Assembly: GCA_029227175.1 (NCBI GenBank)
Contig: JAQXZK010000231.1
Coordinates: 1-36,388 of the forward strand
DNA: 36,388 nucleotides
Reading direction: 5' to 3'
Origin: Bacteroidales bacterium
Lineage (GTDB): Bacteria; Bacteroidota; Bacteroidia; Bacteroidales; Bacteroidaceae
In this document: positions 15,294-22,288 of the stretch, in pieces
How positions within the stretch are numbered: the stretch's first letter is position 1
How the letters are laid out: every line of letters begins with the position of its first letter
Position numbers and translations under genes: made by a program
Notes under the pieces: model-generated
The model's database searches: none
Told to the model about the DNA's origin: nothing
The model's input: only the letters and a program-made list of their open reading frames with translations

Positions 15294-16751
15294 ATGGCAG
15301 ATTTTTTTTTCACTTCATCCTCCGTTTCCCCTCGAAAATTGGAACAGATCTATTCTGAAACGGATACTCTGAAAGATAACATGCGTGTGTATAGAAATTA
15401 TACAAGCGAAGTTTACGAATACGAAAACAACTCAGCATATATAATCGGAACCTCGCAGGTCATTGAAAAGGATAAAGAGACTTTTATCAAAAATATTTTA
15501 GCAAAGTTTGACGAGAGCCTGATGCCTTTCATTCAGCGTGAGCTGATCGGCCAATACATCATCCTAATATATGCCAATAAAAAATGGTATATTCAGTCCG
15601 ACTTTGTCAATATCCGTCCCATATTCTACGACCTTGAAAAAGATGAAGTTTCTTCCAACCTTGGTGCTATGAGTTCGTTTCATCCCGGTTTTGACACAGC
15701 ATACAAATCTCTTGAATTCAAAGCAATGGATAAGTGTCTATATCCGGTTATGCTCGGAATAGAAACTTCAAACAAAGCTATTCGGAGGTTGCAACCCTGT
15801 CAATACATTGTTATTGACGAAAAGATTGAAGTGAGGAATTTTACACTTTACCTTGACAATACCAAAATATCCTCTGCTGAAGCATGTGCAGAGGAGACAC
15901 GCCTATTGCTCACAAAGATTATCCGAAAATATGCAGACAAACGAGCTGTTTCAACGATAACAGGAGGATACGACAGCCGACTGATTTCAAGCTTGTGTGC
16001 CATCAATATTTCCAATCTGGAATTAAGAATCTCCACCATCAAGGAAAAAGGATTTGACGATCTCTCTATTGCCAAGCGCATTGCCAAGAAATTAAAAAAG
16101 AAACTGAATATTTATAAGACAGCCCCACAAACTATCAAAGAGGAATATACCTTCTTAACAGACGGACTATCCAAAGAAAACAACATGATTATTATGGATA
16201 TGATCAAACATGGAGCTGATTTTCAAATAGGATTCGGGGGAGCAATGGGAACAGAACTTTATTCGACACTACCCTTTCACCATAAAAAACAACTTGTTGA
16301 CTCTTTCGTGAGCATTGCAGAAGATAAGATATCAGATGATGATACATTTATTCAGTCGTTCCGCTTGGCATTAAATGAGCAGATAGAGCATATTGAACAT
16401 CATTTACTTCTGAAAGAGAAAAATCCTCGTGATCTCGTCAGACTGTTTCTGGTATTGATGACAGCACGTTTCTCCTCTCCTTTGCTGGCTTTGTCCGATA
16501 TCTACGGACACAACATCGATCCTTTTGCAACTTTTCCCGTTATTGAAAGCGGACTTCGAATTCCATACCACTTTCAAGGAGACAGCAAGACATTTGGTAG
16601 ATTCTATCTGATACCCAAACTGGTAATGAAAAAGACAAACTATGGCATTGGAGCAATTGATTCAACTCATTACCAGCCGTTATTGCCAGTGTCTATTCTC
16701 ACATTACCACACTACATTATTGGAAAACTAAAAACAAAAATCAAGCGATAA
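15294..16751 (+). CDS. asparagine-synthetase-like ATP-PPase, no catalytic Cys
   Basis: The product has 485 residues in two parts. Residues 1-190 resemble the class II glutamine amidotransferase fold (SDFVNIRPIFYDLEKDEVSSNLGAMSSF, 102-129). The nucleophilic Cys that should follow Met1 is absent (Met-Ala-Asp), and an in-frame stop at 15279 rules out a longer start containing it. Residues 195-480 resemble the asparagine synthetase ATP-pyrophosphatase domain, with TITGGYDSR (221-229) as the PP-loop and GFGGAMGTEL (313-322) where GGxGxDE is usual. Related enzymes without the Cys use another nucleophile (beta-lactam synthetase, lasso cyclase); others amidate uronic acids in capsules. The gene is visibly more AT-rich than its neighbours, suggesting transfer. 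It follows the flippase after 94 nt, so glycan modification is the likely role. Confidence 0.7.
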   Translation: MADFFFTSSSVSPRKLEQIYSETDTLKDNMRVYRNYTSEVYEYENNSAYIIGTSQVIEKDKETFIKNILAKFDESLMPFIQRELIGQYIILIYANKKWYIQSDFVNIRPIFYDLEKDEVSSNLGAMSSFHPGFDTAYKSLEFKAMDKCLYPVMLGIETSNKAIRRLQPCQYIVIDEKIEVRNFTLYLDNTKISSAEACAEETRLLLTKIIRKYADKRAVSTITGGYDSRLISSLCAINISNLELRISTIKEKGFDDLSIAKRIAKKLKKKLNIYKTAPQTIKEEYTFLTDGLSKENNMIIMDMIKHGADFQIGFGGAMGTELYSTLPFHHKKQLVDSFVSIAEDKISDDDTFIQSFRLALNEQIEHIEHHLLLKEKNPRDLVRLFLVLMTARFSSPLLALSDIYGHNIDPFATFPVIESGLRIPYHFQGDSKTFGRFYLIPKLVMKKTNYGIGAIDSTHYQPLLPVSILTLPHYIIGKLKTKIKR

Positions 16752-17055
16752 TTCGCTCCTATGCCAGCCTTCTCCATTATGTCCACCGTTCTCGCTGGCA
16801 CAGACCAAACGTATGAGTTCGATGTAAAGCGTCAACCGACTGTTATTATCTTACTTTGTTTGTCGTTTTGACAATGAAAACTGTCAGGCAAGACGGTACT
16901 CTCATAGAGATAATTACAGTACTCCGCAGCGGGTACTCAAGCTACTGTTTGGGGGTTACTGGGAAGCCTTTGAATGCCGGGAGTACAAAATGAAAGAGAC
17001 CGAGCCTGAGATAGTGGCAAGGTCTCTTTCGTTATAAGGGAATAGGACCGTTGAC
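16752..17055. other. AT-rich intergenic region with short ORF and hairpin
   Basis: These 304 bases separate two convergent genes. They contain a 7-bp inverted repeat (TGCCAGC 16762-16768 with GCTGGCA 16794-16800), a TACTTTG -7-like box (16852-16858), a 39-codon frame (16874-16993) and a 10-bp hairpin (16992-17030). No conserved gene is recognised. Confidence 0.5.
16992..17030 (-). terminator. terminator of the mutarotase-GH20 operon
   Basis: GAAAGAGACC (16992-17001) pairs perfectly with GGTCTCTTTC (17021-17030) around a 19-nt loop. On the minus strand the stem is followed by CATTTTG. It lies 26 nt after the GH20 stop, the expected place for an intrinsic terminator. Confidence 0.6.
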
Positions 17056-18519
17056 TTAGTCCTTGAATACGTCATTCAACGTAGGAGCTGGCTCTTCCTG
17101 ACCTTCGGGCGAGAAGTATTGGTAGTAATTGATGCCCTTAGAATCATAGTAGACCATTTCACGTTTCAACCGCAGGAGGAAATCATCAAAGTGCTTACGT
17201 GCCTTGTCTGTCCAAGCCGCCTCCGCCATCGCAGGGAGTCGAGGGTAAACCATGTAGTCAAGACGCTTCACATCCGGAATAAACTCTGTCCAGACACACG
17301 CTTCCAGCCCCTTAGTAGTTGGAGCAAGCACGGAATCCTGCGGGAAAGCATAGACATTGTCTAGGGTCACCGTTCCCCAGTGACGCATGCCATACTTGTG
17401 GCTTTCATTCTGTCGATAGTCGAAATACATCGGCATGCGGGGTGTGAGTACGACACTCATCTTCTTTTCATACAGATGGGTCAACCTCTCCGGCATATTA
17501 TGATGCCACCAGCAGGCGATGTCACGTTCAAAGTCAATATTAAACTCGGCCACATCATCCCAGCCGATGAGCGTCTTTCCCAAAGAATGGACAACACTAT
17601 CCATACGCTCGATGAAATAACGCTCCACCCCTTTCTTGCCGTCGAGTTTCTTGTCTGCTATAAGCTGCTGGATGGCTTGGTCGGTATCCCAATCGTCAGT
17701 ACCGAAGAAGACTTCGTCACCGCCTATATGTATGTAAGGTGCAGGAAAGAGCTGAACCACCTCCTTCAGAATGTTTGTCAGGTACACATAGGTTTCTTCC
17801 TTACCAGGATTAAAGGTAAAGTCCGGATGCTTCTTGGAGCCGCCGCCTGAGTATTCCGGATAAGCACGATTGGCAGCGGCAGCATGCCCGGGCATGTCTA
17901 TCTCGGGAATGACCATGATGTGACGGGCCTCTGCATAAGCAAGAATCTCTCGAATGTCATCCTGCGTATAAAAGGCAGCTGGGACATCCGGATTAGAGTG
18001 AGTTCCCTTGCCACCGACTTCAGTCAGCAAGGGATACTGCTTAATTTCCAAACGCCATCCCGGGCTATCAGTAAGATGCCAGTGCAACTTGTTCAGTTTG
18101 TAGCGGGCCATCATGTCAAGCAGAGACTTCACGGTCTCCTTGCCAAAGAAATGCCGGGACTCGTCCAGCATCACACCTCGCCATTCAAAACGCGGTGCAT
18201 CTGTGATGCGCCCCACCTTCAGACTGTCTCCATAGGCTTGACGTTCCTGCTCGATACTTTGCTGTGCATAGAAAAGACCGGCCTCTCCACCTGCCTTAAT
18301 CGAAATCTTGCCACGACTGACTCTCAGTTCATAAGCCTCCTCCGGCATTGACTTGTCTATCACCAGCTTCCTTGCCGTAAGCTTGTCAAAGGCAACCATC
18401 TTGCCTGTCAGCGCAACTTCGGAAGGCGCAGGAATAATCTGCACCGATGTGTCATTTCCCTCCTCTGCACAACTGAGAAACATCATGCAGAGAGTCACCA
18501 AAAACAGTTCCTTTCTCAT
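17056..18519 (-). CDS. GH20 beta-N-acetylhexosaminidase lipoprotein
   Basis: This enzyme of 487 residues removes terminal beta-GlcNAc or beta-GalNAc from glycans by substrate-assisted catalysis. An N-terminal lipobox (MMFLSC, Cys17) indicates a lipid-anchored periplasmic or surface protein. Residues 25-105 form the small GH20b-like domain, and the TIM barrel begins at RFEWRGVMLDESRHFF (110-125). YIHIGGDEVFFG (262-273) holds the catalytic pair D268-E269. LHWHLTDSPGWRLEI (145-159) and IPEIDMPGHA (204-213) are conserved barrel segments. The ATG lies 1 nt after the mutarotase stop on the same strand, so the two are co-translated. Mucin or other host glycans are plausible substrates. Chitobiose is the main alternative. 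Confidence 0.95.
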   Translation of the reverse strand: MRKELFLVTLCMMFLSCAEEGNDTSVQIIPAPSEVALTGKMVAFDKLTARKLVIDKSMPEEAYELRVSRGKISIKAGGEAGLFYAQQSIEQERQAYGDSLKVGRITDAPRFEWRGVMLDESRHFFGKETVKSLLDMMARYKLNKLHWHLTDSPGWRLEIKQYPLLTEVGGKGTHSNPDVPAAFYTQDDIREILAYAEARHIMVIPEIDMPGHAAAANRAYPEYSGGGSKKHPDFTFNPGKEETYVYLTNILKEVVQLFPAPYIHIGGDEVFFGTDDWDTDQAIQQLIADKKLDGKKGVERYFIERMDSVVHSLGKTLIGWDDVAEFNIDFERDIACWWHHNMPERLTHLYEKKMSVVLTPRMPMYFDYRQNESHKYGMRHWGTVTLDNVYAFPQDSVLAPTTKGLEACVWTEFIPDVKRLDYMVYPRLPAMAEAAWTDKARKHFDDFLLRLKREMVYYDSKGINYYQYFSPEGQEEPAPTLNDVFKD

Positions 18520-18520
18520 A

Positions 18521-19672
18521 TCACTTTACTCCAAAACGGTACACGCAATGGCTGTGGTATGTCTGCCCCGGTTCAAGAATGACGGATGGCCATTCCGGAT
18601 GGTTGGGAGAATCCGGAAAGTGTTGCGTCTCGAGACAAACACCGGTACGATGCTGATAGGGAACCCCATCCTTGCTTATGACTTTGCCATCGAGGAAGTT
18701 GCCCGTATAAATCTGGATGCCAGGTTCATTGGTATACACCTCCAGCGTGATGCCAGACTCTTCGCTACACAGTCTAGCTGCCAGCATGGTGTCATCGCCC
18801 TTCGTGTTCAGAACCCAGTTGTGGTCATAACCTCCGGCAAATTGAATGGGTTCATAATCGCTTGAGATGTCCTGTCCGATAGGCTTCTCAACAGTAAAAT
18901 CCATCGGAGTTCCCTCTACCGGGCGAATCTCGCCTGTCGGGATGAGTTGGTCATCTGTCGGAGTGAAGGAATCAGCATTGATATAAAGCCTGTGATTCAG
19001 GATAGGCACAAGCGGATTACCAGACAAGTTGAAGTAAGCATGATTGGTCATGTTGATGACTGTCTTCTTGTCGGTAATTGCCTCATAGTTGATATCAATG
19101 GCATTGTCAGCATTGAGTTGATAAGTCACCTTGGCTGTCACCGTTCCGGGGAATCCCTGATCTCCGTCCGGAGAAACAATAGAAAACGCAATGGTAGAGT
19201 CGTTGAGTTGTTCCGCATCATAGACTTTTGCCAGCCAACCCTTCACGCCTCCGTGCAACGTGTTCCCGTTGTCATTCACAGAGAGTTTGTAGTCTGTTCC
19301 ATCTATCTGGAAACTTGCCTTCCCTATGCGGTTGGCATAGCGGCCTACAGAAGCGCCAAACGAATCTGCACCACCACCGGGGAAGTAGCCCTTGACATTA
19401 CCCAGACTGAAACTTACATTCTGCATCTCGCCTTTGCGGTCGGGAACCAAAATTGAAACAATACGTGCACCATAGGATGTCATGCACACCTCCATGCCAC
19501 GACTGTTCGTAATCGTAAAGAGCGCAGACTGCTTGCCGTCAACCTCTGTAACATAATTCTGCGGATTGAGACCTGACCGCGTCAATACTGGCTCACCATT
19601 CTTTTTTCCTGTACAAGAAGCAACGGCCAGACAAACGGCCAGACAGGAAAACAAAAGTACTTGTTTTTTCAT
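18521..19672 (-). CDS. galM: aldose 1-epimerase (galactose mutarotase) lipoprotein
   Basis: This 383-residue enzyme interconverts alpha and beta anomers of free aldoses. I chose the ATG at 19672 because it begins a lipoprotein signal (MKKQVLLFSCLAVCLAVASC) and lies about 45 nt after a perfect -7 box. Conserved mutarotase segments include SFGASVGRYANRIG, NTLHGGVKGW, MTNHAYFNLSG (catalytic His), AGGYDHNWVL and VCLETQHFPDSPN (catalytic Glu region). It is upstream of the GH20 gene with a 1-nt gap. An exported mutarotase fits with a hexosaminidase that releases beta-anomers in the periplasm. The function call is confident; the preferred sugar is not known. Confidence 0.93.
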   Translation of the reverse strand: MKKQVLLFSCLAVCLAVASCTGKKNGEPVLTRSGLNPQNYVTEVDGKQSALFTITNSRGMEVCMTSYGARIVSILVPDRKGEMQNVSFSLGNVKGYFPGGGADSFGASVGRYANRIGKASFQIDGTDYKLSVNDNGNTLHGGVKGWLAKVYDAEQLNDSTIAFSIVSPDGDQGFPGTVTAKVTYQLNADNAIDINYEAITDKKTVINMTNHAYFNLSGNPLVPILNHRLYINADSFTPTDDQLIPTGEIRPVEGTPMDFTVEKPIGQDISSDYEPIQFAGGYDHNWVLNTKGDDTMLAARLCSEESGITLEVYTNEPGIQIYTGNFLDGKVISKDGVPYQHRTGVCLETQHFPDSPNHPEWPSVILEPGQTYHSHCVYRFGVK

Positions 19673-19717
19673 ATTCTTATGATTGGATTTATAGTTAACA
19701 ACTTCTGTAATTGTTTC

Positions 19718-19725
19718 CAAAGATA
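19718..19725 (-). promoter_or_regulatory. -7 box of the galM-GH20 operon
   Basis: The minus strand reads TATCTTTG, a perfect TAnnTTTG, placing transcription start about 40 nt before the galM ATG at 19672. No -33 TTTG is present at the usual distance. Confidence 0.55.
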
Positions 19726-19778
19726 CGATTTAGAGGAAAAATAACGCAGGAATAAAGAGAAATATGTTTGTTTTTCCT

Positions 19779-19786
19779 TATTTTTG
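19779..19786 (+). promoter_or_regulatory. -7 box of the O-acetylesterase gene
   Basis: TATTTTTG at 19779-19786 is a perfect TAnnTTTG, 45 nt before the ATG at 19832. A TTTG at 19767-19770 is too close to serve as its -33 box. Confidence 0.5.
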
Positions 19787-19831
19787 AGGCTAATTAATCT
19801 ATTAACAACCTAAATCATTGCATTCACAACC

Positions 19832-20626
19832 ATGTTTGTCATGACAGTCAAACCTAAAGCACTTATACTTATTGCACTGATAACAACACTCAACCCTTCT
19901 TTTACGCATGCACAGAAATCCAAAGTGACATACGACATATACCTGTGCATTGGGCAATCCAACATGGCCGGACGCGGGCCACTCAACACTGCCCTGATGG
20001 ACACTCTGGACGGTGTCTTCCTGCTCAATTCCAAAGGTGTTTTTGAACCGGCTGTCAATCCCATGAACAAATACTCGACTATACGCAAAGACATAAAGAT
20101 GCAAAAACTGAGCCCCGCCTATACCTTTGGCAAGGAAATGGCCAAGCACTCCAAACACCCCATTGGACTGGTGGTTAACGCGCGTGGCGGCTCATCTATC
20201 AACTCATGGATAAAAGGCAGCAAGGATGGATATTATGAAGAAGCCATCCGGCGAACTCGTCAGGCACTGGCCCAAGGCGGCAAACTCAAAGGCATCATCT
20301 GGCATCAGGGAGAAGCCGACTGCGGATATCCCGAGTCGTGGATGATTTTACTTCGCCAGATGATTAGCGACTTCCGCCACGACCTTGGCGTTAAACACCT
20401 GCCGGTTGTCGTGGGAGAAATCTCGCAATGGGAAGGATGGGCAAAAGAACGCGGCACCAAACGCTTCAACAACCTCATCAAATATGTTGACGAACAAATC
20501 CCCTACGTGAAATGTGCTACCAGCGAGGGGCTGGGCTGGTCTATCGGCAATCACGACCCGCACTTCAGTACGGAAGCCCAATTGGAGTTTGGCAAACGCT
20601 ATGCTCAAAAGATGCTTGAGTTCTAA
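19832..20626 (+). CDS. sialate O-acetylesterase-family (SASA) SGNH esterase
   Basis: This secreted carbohydrate O-acetylesterase has 264 residues. A signal peptide (to about THAQ, residue 28) precedes the SGNH fold. YLCIGQSNMAGRG (37-49) holds the nucleophile S43, NARGGSSINSW (116-126) the glycine block, and WHQGEADC (157-164) the third block. HDPHFSTEAQLEFGKRYA (241-258) carries the catalytic His. ATG 19841 is an alternative start. Family members deacetylate sialic acids, xylans or other sugars, so the substrate is open; the neighbouring GH20 and GH29 genes favour a host-type glycan. It lies 27 nt before argF'. Confidence 0.88.
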   Translation: MFVMTVKPKALILIALITTLNPSFTHAQKSKVTYDIYLCIGQSNMAGRGPLNTALMDTLDGVFLLNSKGVFEPAVNPMNKYSTIRKDIKMQKLSPAYTFGKEMAKHSKHPIGLVVNARGGSSINSWIKGSKDGYYEEAIRRTRQALAQGGKLKGIIWHQGEADCGYPESWMILLRQMISDFRHDLGVKHLPVVVGEISQWEGWAKERGTKRFNNLIKYVDEQIPYVKCATSEGLGWSIGNHDPHFSTEAQLEFGKRYAQKMLEF

Positions 20627-20653
20627 TCACAAACCATACATATACATAAAACA

Positions 20654-21616
20654 ATGAGAAAATACACAAACGTCTTCGACCTGGGCAATTTAGAGATTGC
20701 TCTCTCCGAAGCATCAGAAATCAAACAAGACAGATATAAATTCGAAAATCTGGGGCGTCACAAGACGTGCCTGCTCATTTTCTTCAACAACAGTCTCCGC
20801 ACACGCCTCAGTACACAGAAGGCTGCCCGAAACTTAGGCATGGATGTCATTGTGCTTGACGTGAATCAAGGTGCCTGGAAGCTCGAGACCGAACGTGGTG
20901 TCGTCATGGATGGAGACAAAAGTGAGCACCTGCTTGAAGCAATCCCCGTCATGGCCAACTACTGCGACATCATCGGCGTGCGTTCTTTCGCCCGCTTTGA
21001 AAATCGCGAAGACGACTATACGGAAAAGATTCTCAACCAATTCATACAGTATTCGGGCAAACCGGTGTTCTCCATGGAAGCAGCGACCGGACACCCACTG
21101 CAAGCATTTGCCGACCTCATCACCATCAATGAGTACAAGCGCAACCAGCGCCCGAAGGTAGTCCTCACCTGGGCTCCACACCCACGTGCCCTGCCCCAGG
21201 CTGTGCCTAACTCATTTGCCGACTTCATGAACGAAGCCAATGTCGATTTCATCATCACACATCCAGAAGGCTATGAACTCGACCCCGTCTTCGTACGTGG
21301 TGCTCATGTGGAATATGACCAGCAGAAAGCCTTCGAGGGAGCCGACTTCATCTACGCCAAGAACTGGGCATGCCCCGGTGTCACCCGCCCGGAAGACTAT
21401 GGCAAGATTCTCTGCAAAGACATGAACTGGATGGTCGACGCCACACACATGTCGTGGACCAATAACGCCTTCTTCATGCATTGTCTCCCCGTGCGCCGCA
21501 ACATGATTGTTTCTGACGATGTCATCGAAGCACCGACATCACTCGTCATTCCCGAAGCAGCTAACCGCGAGATATCTGCCACCGTAGTACTTAAACGCAT
21601 GCTACAGGCACTGTAA
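20654..21616 (+). CDS. argF': N-succinyl/N-acetyl-L-ornithine carbamoyltransferase
   Basis: This cytoplasmic arginine-biosynthesis enzyme of 320 residues transfers a carbamoyl group from carbamoyl phosphate to an N-acylated ornithine. FFNNSLRTRLSTQKAARNLGM (43-63) is the carbamoyl-phosphate loop in the divergent form of the Bacteroides fragilis enzyme rather than the STRTR of normal OTCases. WAPHPRALPQAVPNSF (173-188) and MHCLPVRRNMIV (275-286) are also characteristic. From memory, position 90 is Pro in the succinylornithine enzyme and its equivalent is Glu in the acetylornithine enzyme; here it is Ser (DGDKSEHLLEA). The acyl specificity is therefore uncertain. The gene sits among glycan enzymes, 27 nt after the esterase and 45 nt before a HAD gene. 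Confidence 0.92.
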   Translation: MRKYTNVFDLGNLEIALSEASEIKQDRYKFENLGRHKTCLLIFFNNSLRTRLSTQKAARNLGMDVIVLDVNQGAWKLETERGVVMDGDKSEHLLEAIPVMANYCDIIGVRSFARFENREDDYTEKILNQFIQYSGKPVFSMEAATGHPLQAFADLITINEYKRNQRPKVVLTWAPHPRALPQAVPNSFADFMNEANVDFIITHPEGYELDPVFVRGAHVEYDQQKAFEGADFIYAKNWACPGVTRPEDYGKILCKDMNWMVDATHMSWTNNAFFMHCLPVRRNMIVSDDVIEAPTSLVIPEAANREISATVVLKRMLQAL

Positions 21617-21661
21617 TCCTGTAAGGAGTAACGTCCCAAAAACCTAAAACCCCTATCCATT

Positions 21662-22288
21662 ATGCTAAAACCTGAAAACATCGATGCCCTGGTTTTCGAC
21701 CTCGGAGGCGTCGTTATGAACCTTGATTTTGTGCGCAGCCGGCAGGCATTTGCCGACCTGGGCCTCCCTGAATTTTATAAAGCAGACCCCAACGAGACAT
21801 TCTATAAAGTCACCATGGACTTTCTCAACGGACTTACGACCGACGAGGAATTCTATCGGGCTATCAAGCCCTACTGCCGCGAAGGCATCACCCTTGGCGA
21901 GATTCTTTCCCGCATGAACGACGCCTTGGACGAGATTCCCCTCTCACGTCTCCAGCGACTTGCCGCATGGCGCAAGCACTACAAAGTCTACCTGCTCAGC
22001 AACCTCAACGAAATGGCCTGGATAGCTTCTCTCCAAATGTTCAGGGACAAAGGTTTTGAACCCGAGGATTGCTTCGACAAACTCTTCCTGTCTTTTGAAA
22101 TGAAGTTGGCCAAACCGGATGCACGTATCTATCGGCAACTTATCGACGAAACAGGAATCAATCCCTCACGCACGCTCTACTTCGACGACCTTGCCGAGAA
22201 CATCGAAGGCGGGAAAGCCTGCGGACTTCAATCATATCGGGTCACGCCCAACAACATAGAACTGCTTTGGGAGGAGCTCGGGTTATGA
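21662..22288 (+). CDS. HAD phosphatase, YihX-like
   Basis: This 208-residue cytoplasmic haloacid-dehalogenase-type hydrolase dephosphorylates a small phosphorylated metabolite. Motif I is VFDLGGVV (11-18) with nucleophile D13. As in YihX and related enzymes, the second Asp is replaced by Gly. Motif II is LLSN (111-114), motif III KLAKPDARIY (148-157) with K151, and motif IV YFDDLAENIEGG (173-184). The cap is the helical C1 type. E. coli YihX acts on alpha-D-glucose 1-phosphate, so a sugar phosphate is plausible here. Its stop overlaps the fucosidase start (ATGA), which suggests coupled translation. Confidence 0.85.
   Translation: MLKPENIDALVFDLGGVVMNLDFVRSRQAFADLGLPEFYKADPNETFYKVTMDFLNGLTTDEEFYRAIKPYCREGITLGEILSRMNDALDEIPLSRLQRLAAWRKHYKVYLLSNLNEMAWIASLQMFRDKGFEPEDCFDKLFLSFEMKLAKPDARIYRQLIDETGINPSRTLYFDDLAENIEGGKACGLQSYRVTPNNIELLWEELGL

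Noticed and set aside
15294..16751. Lasso-peptide cyclase system
   Set aside because: The enzyme shares the Cys-less asparagine-synthetase layout, but no precursor peptide, leader-binding protein or transglutaminase-like protease was found beside it; glycan genes surround it.
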